From Pseudomonadota bacterium (GTDB taxonomy: Bacteria > Desulfobacterota > BSN033 > G020346125), in NCBI GenBank assembly GCA_030673585.1, contig DAOVIU010000112.1, forward strand, positions 1 to 5,613: a stretch of DNA of 5,613 nucleotides. Reading direction: 5' to 3'. The translations under genes were made by a program, and so were the position numbers. The notes below the pieces were generated by a model. It made no database searches and was not told the origin of the DNA. It was given only the letters and a program-made list of their open reading frames with translations. Shown piece by piece: positions 1-5,276 of this stretch. Every line of letters starts with the position of its first letter. Position 1 is the stretch's first letter.

Positions 1-1
1 A

Positions 2-256
2 CCAGTGTCGGCCTGCTGCTTTTTCCCAGCGGGCTTTGCGGCCTTATCAAGAATTGGCCCTCCCCGGCTCAGAAACCTGGCGGTCTCCCTTATAAATCCC
101 GTGGGCTTTCTCATAGGAGGAGGGGCTATGCCAGCCGGAGTAGGGATTCTGGGAGCCCACGGCCTTTTTTCACTTGGATTCGTGCTGGTGGGCCTGCTTG
201 TTATAGCGTCCATACCCGTCCTCAGGTACCTGAAATTCCATCAAAACAATGAATGA
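2..256 (+). CDS. MFS transporter, C-terminal fragment (5' end outside window)
   Basis: This is the last 84 codons of a major facilitator superfamily membrane carrier; the reading frame enters from the left edge and ends at TGA 254-256. The fragment holds what should be TM10 to TM12: an FFPAG motif, a loop with IGPP, a glycine-rich helix, and a final helix ending in YLKFH. By eye it matches about 47 of 83 residues of the C-terminus of the complete MFS protein at 2329-3501, so the two are paralogs. Identity is unevenly spread: a ten-residue block in TM11 has no matches while its flanks match at about 70-80%. A GTG at position 5 could be read as a start, but homology runs through it and no ribosome site is visible, so the gene is truncated by the window rather than short. 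The substrate is unknown. It converges on the UbiD gene, with a repeat-rich spacer between them. Confidence 0.9.
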   Translation, partial: PVSACCFFPAGFAALSRIGPPRLRNLAVSLINPVGFLIGGGAMPAGVGILGAHGLFSLGFVLVGLLVIASIPVLRYLKFHQNNE

Positions 257-262
257 GGTTCG

Positions 263-298
263 ATTGGTTTAATTTGTTTCATTGGTTTGATTGGTTGG
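263..298. repeat. 9-bp tandem repeat array, copy 1 (four units)
   Basis: Four contiguous 9-bp units start at 263, 272, 281 and 290, with consensus ATTGGTTKR. Units 1, 3 and 4 all begin with the exact heptamer ATTGGTT; unit 2 is degenerate (ATTTGTTTC). The array begins 7 bp after the MFS stop codon. The same unit and period recur at 484-510 and 3502-3546. I see no terminator stem, promoter or coding role in it. Confidence is in the repeat itself, not in a function. Confidence 0.85.
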
Positions 299-349
299 CT
301 AGCCTCGTGCCCCTCGGCAGGGAGAGGTTGGAGGGTAGAGGCAAGATGG

Positions 350-421
350 TGCTGCGGTGTTGCAGTTTTGTAGTGCTGCAGTAATTTGGTGTTGCCGTCT
401 TGCGGTCCTGCAGTGCTGGAG
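350..421. repeat. 8-bp tandem repeat array (nine degenerate units)
   Basis: Cutting the sequence every 8 bp from position 350 gives nine units with consensus TGYTGCAG (350, 358, 366, 374, 382, 390, 398, 406, 414). All nine begin with T and end with G, and most keep TTGC or CTGC in the middle. The unit at 374-381 is exactly TGCTGCAG; the unit at 382-389 (TAATTTGG) is the most decayed. The register is lost after 421. The period and unit differ from the neighbouring 9-bp arrays, so this is a second repeat family. No reading frame with a start site runs through it, and no function is evident. Confidence 0.8.
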
Positions 422-439
422 TAAAAAACGCCGGAAAGA

Positions 440-459
440 AGTCAAAGCTGCTCTTGACT
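440..459. repeat. Inverted repeat AGTCAA-N8-TTGACT
   Basis: Perfect 6-bp arms (440-445 and 454-459) flank an 8-bp centre, in the spacer between the converging MFS fragment and UbiD genes. No T-run follows on either strand, so it is at best a weak terminator. It could also be chance structure in an AT-rich spacer. The sequence around it (422-483) holds nothing else I recognise. Confidence 0.35.
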
Positions 460-483
460 CTTAGTCACTATTTCTATCGCTCG

Positions 484-510
484 ATTGGTTGAATTGGTTG
501 GTTGGGTTGG
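484..510. repeat. 9-bp tandem repeat array, copy 2 (three units)
   Basis: Three 9-bp units start at 484, 493 and 502. The first two start with the exact heptamer ATTGGTT; the third is TTGGGTTGG. The array belongs to the same family as those at 263-298 and 3502-3546. It sits directly beside the hairpin at 512-526, which follows the UbiD gene on the minus strand. Confidence 0.8.
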
Positions 511-511
511 A

Positions 512-526
512 TGTCCCGAAGGGACA
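512..526 (-). terminator. Perfect hairpin after UbiD, possible terminator
   Basis: TGTCCC and GGGACA form a perfect 6-bp stem with a 3-nt loop, 22 bp beyond the UbiD stop codon. On the minus strand the apex reads CCCTTCGGG, a compact GC-rich hairpin of the kind seen in terminators. No T-tract follows the stem on that strand, so a classical intrinsic terminator is not fully supported. It could instead be a stability hairpin or act in both directions. Confidence 0.45.
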
Positions 527-548
527 AAATGCGGGGGATGTCGATGGG

Positions 549-1940
549 TTAATCCTGAATGCCGTAATCTCCCAAATCTACCTCTTTGAAACTGAAACGC
601 TCGAACCTTTCCGATTTCGGGTGTGGAGCAGTCGCATCGATGCCCATTTTCGTTACCGTCCCACTCTTTCCGTCCGGATTGACTCGAACCATGGGATTGA
701 TGATATGGGCCCTCTGGTTTTTCATGAGGAGGAGATCCGTATCCGGATTGAATCGTGTTGATATGGCCCAGTTCACGTCGATGGGGTCGAAGAGATCCAC
801 ATCCGTGTCCACGGCCACCACCCTCTGAAGCGGTTCAAAGGCGCTGAAGGCCTCCTTTATCGCCTCCATCCCGACGCCTTCCCGATCCTTCTCCACCTGG
901 ATAACGGCGGCATAAAAACCGCATCCCCCGGGGGGCAAATAAACCGCCCTCAGCTGCGGCACCTTCTGCTTAACGGTCACAAAAATTTTAGCCTCAGCCG
1001 TAAATCCCACCGCGTTCCAGATCTCCTGGCCGGACAGCAGCGTGTGGAAAATGGGGCTCCTCCGATGGGTGATGGCCTTGACCCTCATGACCCACCGTTT
1101 GTCGCGTGAGGCATAGTACCCTGTGACTTCGGCAAAGGGACCCTCCTCTTCCCGGACATTGGGAAGGATCTCAGCCTCGATAACGAACTGGGCATCGGCA
1201 TAGGCCGGCACATCCACGGTCTGGGCTTTGATGAAATTGATGGGCCGCCCGATGATATGGTTGGCAATTGCGTATTTGCCATCCCCTTGCCTTGCAATAG
1301 CGGAGACGAACCAGGGGGCGAGTCCAACGCCGTTGTTGATCGTTACCTGCAACGGCTCGTTCCGCTTCTCCATGATGTCCACATAGGCAGCGAGATGGCG
1401 ACCGGGATCGATCAAAAAGGTAAGCCGATCTTTCCCGGCGACCATCATGCGGTGTATGGATATATTTGCTATTCCAGTCTCCGGGTTTTTCGCCACGACG
1501 ACCGAGGAGTCGAAGTACTGTCCACCGTCCTTCAGCGCATGAACCGGAACCGGAAGCCGGTAGAGGTCGACATCTTCTTCGATAACCTCGTTGGCCGGAC
1601 CCCTTTCGAGCACCGGGGAAGGGAGCGCATCTTCATCCCCCCGCCAGGAGTCGATGGCTCGGCCAATCACGAAGGGGACCTCTTCCTTGGGCACCCCGAA
1701 GACGCTCCCCACAATATCCCGGTTCCACAACATTCCAGCCAGCACCGGATATTCGCTGCCTTTCACCTTTTCGAACAGGACGCACCTTTCCCCCTCGAAC
1801 TTCTTCGCGATCCCCATCAGCTCATATTTGGGGTCCACTTCCGAGGTGACGCGGATGAGATTGCCCGTCTCCGCGAGGTATTCAATGCAGCTCGTGAGGT
1901 CGGAGAGACGCGCGGCCACCTCTTCAGGCATTGCGGTCAA
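549..1940 (-). CDS. UbiD-family prenyl-FMN-dependent (de)carboxylase
   Basis: A 463-residue cytosolic enzyme of the UbiD superfamily, which uses prenylated FMN plus Mn2+/K+ to remove or add CO2 on aromatic or alpha,beta-unsaturated acids. Landmarks: N159 and R164 in the NISIHR motif; H182 in DPGRH, 18 residues after R164 as in fungal Fdc1; E266 and E271 in EGPFAE, which with R164 form the Glu-Arg-Glu catalytic set; and the late motif DVDLFDPIDVNWAISTRF (from about 380). The third metal-ligand position, Glu in the usual (L/V)EL(V/I)K motif, appears to be Asn here (N235 in INFIK). The start is TTG at 1940, with GGGGAG 5 nt upstream; the next ATG (1931) is 14 nt from that site. No UbiX partner is visible. 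Flanking MFS paralogs suggest a transported carboxylate as substrate. Its length is usual for the family. It need not be the ubiquinone-pathway enzyme, so I give no symbol. Confidence 0.93.
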   Translation of the reverse strand: MTAMPEEVAARLSDLTSCIEYLAETGNLIRVTSEVDPKYELMGIAKKFEGERCVLFEKVKGSEYPVLAGMLWNRDIVGSVFGVPKEEVPFVIGRAIDSWRGDEDALPSPVLERGPANEVIEEDVDLYRLPVPVHALKDGGQYFDSSVVVAKNPETGIANISIHRMMVAGKDRLTFLIDPGRHLAAYVDIMEKRNEPLQVTINNGVGLAPWFVSAIARQGDGKYAIANHIIGRPINFIKAQTVDVPAYADAQFVIEAEILPNVREEEGPFAEVTGYYASRDKRWVMRVKAITHRRSPIFHTLLSGQEIWNAVGFTAEAKIFVTVKQKVPQLRAVYLPPGGCGFYAAVIQVEKDREGVGMEAIKEAFSAFEPLQRVVAVDTDVDLFDPIDVNWAISTRFNPDTDLLLMKNQRAHIINPMVRVNPDGKSGTVTKMGIDATAPHPKSERFERFSFKEVDLGDYGIQD

Positions 1941-1945
1941 GGATT

Positions 1946-1952
1946 CTCCCCT
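1946..1952 (-). promoter_or_regulatory. Ribosome binding site that favours the TTG start of UbiD
   Basis: On the minus strand AGGGGAG lies 5 nt before the TTG at 1940 and 14 nt before the in-frame ATG at 1931. The spacing supports TTG initiation, which adds three residues. Use of the ATG cannot be excluded. Confidence 0.6.
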
Positions 1953-1966
1953 TTTTCCCTTATTAT

Positions 1967-1979
1967 CGGTTCGGAACCG
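1967..1979. promoter_or_regulatory. Palindrome CGGTTC-G-GAACCG in the UbiD leader
   Basis: A perfect 13-bp palindrome with 6-bp arms around a single central base. It lies 26 bp upstream of the UbiD start codon and downstream of the predicted minus-strand -10 box, so it would be inside the transcript leader at roughly +20 to +32. That position suits an operator for a dimeric repressor. A regulatory role is inferred. Confidence 0.45.
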
Positions 1980-2005
1980 TCAGAGAATTCTTTTATCCTT
2001 CAATC

Positions 2006-2033
2006 ACTATAAAGTAAAGAAAAAAGGGATCAA
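2006..2033 (-). promoter_or_regulatory. Sigma70-like promoter for UbiD
   Basis: On the minus strand TTGATC (2033-2028) and TATAGT (2011-2006) are separated by 16 bp. They match the -35 consensus at four of six positions and the -10 consensus at five of six. Transcription would start near 1999, giving a leader of about 59 nt that contains the palindrome at 1967-1979. An inverted repeat (2044-2063) lies just upstream of the -35 box. Confidence 0.55.
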
Positions 2034-2043
2034 GTCTTTTTTT

Positions 2044-2063
2044 GATTAGAAGGTGTGCTAATC
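2044..2063. promoter_or_regulatory. Inverted repeat GATTAG-N8-CTAATC upstream of the UbiD promoter
   Basis: Perfect 6-bp arms (2044-2049 and 2058-2063) flank an 8-bp centre. Its midpoint is about 54 bp upstream of the predicted UbiD transcription start, a usual place for an activator dimer. Its symmetry does not give the exact LysR T-N11-A box, so the regulator family is unknown. Confidence 0.4.
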
Positions 2064-2328
2064 TTTCCCCTGATTTGGTTCTGCTTTGTCCTCGGAAAAG
2101 GGCATGGGCCATTCTCGTATATATCCTGATGCCTTTCAGAATGGCCTCGGTGGTTCCTTCAATTTTCATAATTGAGCACGGGGCCCGGCGAAAAAACTGA
2201 CGGATGAGGAGGACAAGTTATCTTGAAAGATCTGGGCCAAGAAAATTCCTCGTACCTGGAGTTTGCAGCGGAAAAAATGGTAGTATCCATGGGCTGCGGG
2301 TAGGCTTACCGCATTTTCGGGTAATAAA
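2064..2328. other. Spacer upstream of MFS gene, no supported gene
   Basis: This stretch holds the inverted repeat at 2107-2146 and no sigma70 or sigma54 promoter I would defend for the MFS gene. Short open stretches read like protein: a frame open from 2018 to a TGA near 2198, a short KKLTDEEDKLS stretch read from about 2181, and a 26-residue frame at 2223-2303 (TTG start, GGAGG 10 nt upstream). None shows a family I recognise. A frame of 43 codons starting at ATG 2204 overlaps the MFS start, but its codon use looks non-coding. The region may be a regulatory leader or a decayed gene. Confidence 0.4.
2107..2146. repeat. Long-spaced inverted repeat GGCCATTCT-N22-AGAATGGCC
   Basis: Perfect 9-bp arms at 2107-2115 and 2138-2146 are separated by 22 bp, so the arm centres are 31 bp apart, about three helical turns. 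It lies in the divergent UbiD/MFS spacer, 182 bp before the MFS start. It could be two half-sites for a looping regulator or a hairpin in the MFS leader. No T-run follows on +, so it is not a standard terminator. Confidence 0.45.
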
Positions 2329-3501
2329 ATGCTGAACGAGGCTTCTTTACGTACATATGTGCCGTTCATGCTCTATCTGACGGCGGTTTTCTATCTCAAT
2401 TTCATCGCGAGGATCTTCCTGTCGCCCCTGCTGCCGACAATTGAAAGCGACCTGAAGATCGGACACGCCGAGGCGGGTTCCCTTTTTTTCTTCATTTCCG
2501 CCGGCAATTTCCCAGGGATTTTAGGCTCCGGGCTCGTTTCATCCCGTCTCAACCACAGATGGACGATTATCCTATCGTCCCTTGCCCTTGGAGGGTCGCT
2601 TCTCGTCGTCTCCGTCAGCCATGGCCTCCTATGGATTCGATGGGGATTAATCGTGCTCGGCCTATCAGCAGGCCTGTATCTCCCATCGGCCATTGCGACA
2701 ATCACGGATGTGGTGAGCTCGAGGCACTGGGGAAAGGCCATCGCCATTCACGAGCTGGCCCCTATCCTGGCCTTTATAACAACCCCGCTGCTGGCGGAGG
2801 TGTTTATGATATGGTTCTCCTGGCGGGCAGTCGCGGCCGCGATCGGTTTAGCCACGGTCGTGGCCGGCGGGGTCTTCACCTCCTTTACAAAAGGCGGCGC
2901 ATTTTTGGGAGAACCTCCCGGCCCGAAAAATCTTCGACTTCTTCTCACAAATCCCTCCTTCTGGATCATGGTGGCATTTTTCAGCATGGGTACTGCCGCA
3001 AGCATGGGAGTTTATTCCATGATGCCCCTGTACCTGGTGGCCCAGGAGGGACTGGAACGTGGCCTGGCTAACACTCTGGTGGCATTTTCCCGGGTTGCAG
3101 GGCTGGGGGTTATTTTTCTCGCGGGATGGGCCACGGATCGGCTGGGTCCGCGGCGAGCCCTGGGTACAGTATTTCTCGCCTGCGGAATGGCGACCATGCT
3201 ATTGGGTTTGCTCCACGGGGGGTGGCTCCTCCCCCCTCTTTTTCTCCAGCCCGTTTTGGCCAGCTGTTTTTTTCCGGCGGGAGTGGCGGCCCTGTCGAAA
3301 ATTGGACCTCCCCAGGCCAGAAACGTCGCGGTCTCCCTTACGATGGCCATATCATATGTCGCAGCAGCAGGCGGTATCCCAGTCGGAATAGGGATTCTGG
3401 GAGATCACGGTTTGTTTCCCCTAGGGTTCATATCGGTGGGAATTTTGCTCGTTGGATGCATCATCCTGCTCAAGTACCTGAAATTCCATGAAGAGGGTTA
3501 A
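2329..3501 (+). CDS. MFS transporter (12 TM), substrate unknown
   Basis: A 390-residue inner-membrane carrier of the major facilitator superfamily. Hydrophobic segments fit 12 helices, with a hydrophilic central loop around residues 187-208 dividing the two halves. The N-half has the LLPTIESDLKI loop after TM1, a degenerate motif A after TM2 (SSRLNHRW, lacking the usual Asp-Arg), and GLYLPSAIATI in TM4. The C-half keeps a clear motif A, GWATDRLGPRR, at about residues 266-276. ATG 2329 is the first possible start after an in-frame TAG at 2281; only a weak CGGG lies upstream, so translation may be modest. The protein is a paralog of the fragment at 2-256. It is divergent from UbiD, which suggests but does not prove that it carries the UbiD substrate or product. 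It ends at TAA 3499-3501, inside the first unit of a repeat array. Confidence 0.92.
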   Translation: MLNEASLRTYVPFMLYLTAVFYLNFIARIFLSPLLPTIESDLKIGHAEAGSLFFFISAGNFPGILGSGLVSSRLNHRWTIILSSLALGGSLLVVSVSHGLLWIRWGLIVLGLSAGLYLPSAIATITDVVSSRHWGKAIAIHELAPILAFITTPLLAEVFMIWFSWRAVAAAIGLATVVAGGVFTSFTKGGAFLGEPPGPKNLRLLLTNPSFWIMVAFFSMGTAASMGVYSMMPLYLVAQEGLERGLANTLVAFSRVAGLGVIFLAGWATDRLGPRRALGTVFLACGMATMLLGLLHGGWLLPPLFLQPVLASCFFPAGVAALSKIGPPQARNVAVSLTMAISYVAAAGGIPVGIGILGDHGLFPLGFISVGILLVGCIILLKYLKFHEEG

Positions 3502-3546
3502 TTGGTCCCAATTGGTTGAATGAGTTACATTGGTTTGGTTGGTCGG
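3502..3546. repeat. 9-bp tandem repeat array, copy 3, filling the convergent gap
   Basis: After a 10-bp leading unit (ATTGGTCCCA from 3501, sharing the last base of the MFS stop), 9-bp units begin at 3511, 3520, 3529 and 3538. The last one ends exactly at the base before the AroM stop codon. The exact heptamer ATTGGTT occurs at 3511 and 3529. Unit order resembles the array at 263-298. A small palindrome (AATTGG-TC-CCAATT, 3500-3513) overlaps the start, but no terminator is evident. Confidence 0.75.
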
Positions 3547-4218
3547 TTATGCTCCCAGCATCTCCCCGGCGATTCTTGCAACCAATGTCGTCGGCAGGAG
3601 CACGGGTTTCCCCGTTGTTTCCCTGAAGAGCGCTTGTGTTTCTTGGTTGAAACCTATGCAGTCCAACACCACGAGATCGACACTCGCCGTCTTGATTTTG
3701 TTTGCTTTCTCCCTCAACTCCTCATCGTTGCCGGTGTATGGGGAAACCGCTTCCACGACGACTTCACGGTTCGTTTCTTCCCATTTTCGCGTGAATATTG
3801 GAATTTGATCAGGGGACGGCACAACCACACCCAGTCTTCCCGAATCCAAAAGACTTTTAACTACATTCAGCATGATCCTATCGGGTCGCAGCAGTATCTT
3901 CTCCGATGCGATCTCGGGAAACTCCCCGGTGCAGAGCAGAATGATGAGTTCCACGGGCTCGGCCTGGAACTCAAAGATACACTGCTTCATCCGCTCTACG
4001 ATCCGTTCCTCAGCTACTATGACCTCGGTTCCATCCCTCATTCTGGTGACAAGGACGTACTCGTTCGGTCGGGGACGAAATTCCCTCACCTCCTCCAGAT
4101 TCAACCCGTCCAGGGCCCCCTTCTCAACGATCTCGACGTCTGGACCCAGAACATTTCGTATTACGGGAATGAGGTCTACCCTCGGAGTTTGCCCGATGGT
4201 CAAGGTACCTACCTTCAT
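3547..4218 (-). CDS. aroM: AroM family protein
   Basis: A 223-residue cytosolic protein recognised by its AroM hallmarks: the start KVGTLTIGQTPRVDLIP, the central LLRPDRI and GVVVPSPDQIP segments (about 109-140), and VVLDCIGF near residue 187. E. coli AroM is of similar size and is co-regulated with aroL, but its reaction is unknown. No shikimate gene is nearby here. C96 (at the end of strand IILLC) and C187 (strand VVLDC) each follow a hydrophobic strand, as do the two catalytic cysteines of Asp/Glu racemases, so a racemase- or isomerase-like role is an inference. ATG 4218 has a strong GGAGGAG site about 6 nt upstream. The gene starts 17 bp after the DUF1177 stop, so the two form an operon. 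Family assignment is firm; function is not. Confidence 0.88.
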   Translation of the reverse strand: MKVGTLTIGQTPRVDLIPVIRNVLGPDVEIVEKGALDGLNLEEVREFRPRPNEYVLVTRMRDGTEVIVAEERIVERMKQCIFEFQAEPVELIILLCTGEFPEIASEKILLRPDRIMLNVVKSLLDSGRLGVVVPSPDQIPIFTRKWEETNREVVVEAVSPYTGNDEELREKANKIKTASVDLVVLDCIGFNQETQALFRETTGKPVLLPTTLVARIAGEMLGA

Positions 4219-4235
4219 CGATTCTCCTCCTCTTT

Positions 4236-5168
4236 TTAGATGTTCCCCAGGGTTTGCAGAACATTCATCCTTCCGTAGAGGTTGACGATCCTCTTAAACT
4301 CCTCTTCATCGTGAAACCGGCACTTATCCTCCGTGAACGCCTTGGCAACTTCGAGACAGTACCTCCCCGCTTCCTCGATATCAACCTCATGGTTGGCGCC
4401 GGTTCCGCACCCTGGCACTGCTGTCTCAGCGGTTACTGCCACCCCGACAACCGGGGAATCGGTGGCCGTGCACGGCTGCATGATACTGTTCATATGGAAG
4501 AGCCCGTTCCCATACGGTGTGATATCCTGCGTTGTTATGGGGGTTACCCGCGGTGGCTTCCCCGTTGTCCATGCAAGGATATCCAGCAAATCCTCGCTGA
4601 TTCTGAGTATATAGCCTTCTTTCACGGTGGGCGTAATGGCAATTCCCCGGTAATTGATGATCCTGTTCCCCTTGGTCGCATCGACCGAGAGCATGGCATC
4701 CATCTGGAGGTCGACCTCGTGTTTGTTCATTTCATGCATATCCACGGGAGAACCCATAAACGGGACCGGTTCGCGGGGCTCGGTCGGGGCGTTTGGACAG
4801 ACGTGGGTGGCGATAATCACATCGCCCTTCAGGATATCTCCCCCCTTCCGCATATCTGCCAGTTTCAGGGCGCAGGATACGGCGGTGAGAGCACCGTCTG
4901 CATCCGAAACCATGCCGATGCGCTCGGGCCTGGCTGCAATCCCGCCAAGCCTCCCGATTATACCCAACGTCGGTGCATTACCTCCACTTTTCTTTCCCTC
5001 CGTTCCAGGAATGACTGTTTTGATAAAATCGGTGGATCCCCTTTCTCCGCTGATCGTTTGAACATCAATTCCCCCCAATCCCCTGGATTTGAGGAGATCG
5101 GCCACTTTTTGACCATTGACCTGTGCATCATCCAGAAGTTCATGGGCTTCCATAACTTGCTTCAGCAT
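4236..5168 (-). CDS. DUF1177 family protein, possible M42/M20-like metallohydrolase
   Basis: A 310-residue protein that I assign from memory to DUF1177, a family of about 300 residues in bacteria and archaea with no established reaction. There is no signal peptide or membrane helix. The N-terminus (1-30) is helical (MLKQVMEAHELLDDAQVNG). The core has GIIGRLGGIAARPERIGMVS, then SDADGA (D89, D91) before a helix and a strand ending in THVCPNAP (H122, C124). H145, H150 and D153 lie in the HEMNKHEVD stretch, and E248, C254 and H260 come late in the chain. The pattern Asp-helix-strand plus a late His before a VDI segment recalls M42/M20 aminopeptidases, but the paired glutamates after the strand are not evident. 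ATG 5168 has GGGAGGT 7 nt upstream. It is the first gene of the operon with AroM and probably uses the promoter at 5225-5252. Confidence 0.82.
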   Translation of the reverse strand: MLKQVMEAHELLDDAQVNGQKVADLLKSRGLGGIDVQTISGERGSTDFIKTVIPGTEGKKSGGNAPTLGIIGRLGGIAARPERIGMVSDADGALTAVSCALKLADMRKGGDILKGDVIIATHVCPNAPTEPREPVPFMGSPVDMHEMNKHEVDLQMDAMLSVDATKGNRIINYRGIAITPTVKEGYILRISEDLLDILAWTTGKPPRVTPITTQDITPYGNGLFHMNSIMQPCTATDSPVVGVAVTAETAVPGCGTGANHEVDIEEAGRYCLEVAKAFTEDKCRFHDEEEFKRIVNLYGRMNVLQTLGNI

Positions 5169-5224
5169 TTTACTACCTCCCTATAAAAATCTATGTATCT
5201 CTTTTCGCACTGCAATCGCAAATA

Positions 5225-5252
5225 ATAATACTCCATACGAAGAATTTGTCAT
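5225..5252 (-). promoter_or_regulatory. Promoter for the DUF1177-AroM operon
   Basis: On the minus strand ATGACA (5252-5247) and TATTAT (5230-5225) each match the sigma70 consensus at five of six positions, with a 16-bp spacer. This predicts a leader of about 50 nt before the DUF1177 start at 5168. No inverted repeat overlaps it. Confidence 0.5.
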
Positions 5253-5276
5253 CCCCCAACGTGAACAGGGCAGCAC

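Noticed and set aside
263..510. CRISPR array
   Set aside because: The units are 8-9 bp and contiguous, with no unique spacers and no cas genes nearby.
489..761. 90-codon frame on + starting in the 9-bp array
   Set aside because: It begins in repeats and then runs antisense through the UbiD C-terminus, with no ribosome site or recognisable domain.
1257..2012. 251-codon open frame on + opposite UbiD
   Set aside because: The opposite strand encodes clear UbiD catalytic motifs. The frame has no convincing ribosome site or recognisable domain and runs through the UbiD promoter.
2295..2320. Attenuator or terminator hairpin just before the MFS start
   Set aside because: The GCGG/CCGC arms pair over only 4 bp and then mismatch, and the following run is only ATTTTC, too weak to call.
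2166..2369. 67-codon frame on - across the MFS start
   Set aside because: It covers the MFS start region in antisense, has low-quality composition and shows no motif.
3520..4239. 239-codon open frame on + opposite AroM
   Set aside because: It is antisense to AroM, starts within the repeat array and has no family resemblance.
4254..5186. 310-codon open frame on + opposite DUF1177
   Set aside because: It is antisense to a gene with recognised motifs and a strong ribosome site, and its translation has the cysteine-, histidine- and arginine-rich look of a codon-bias shadow.
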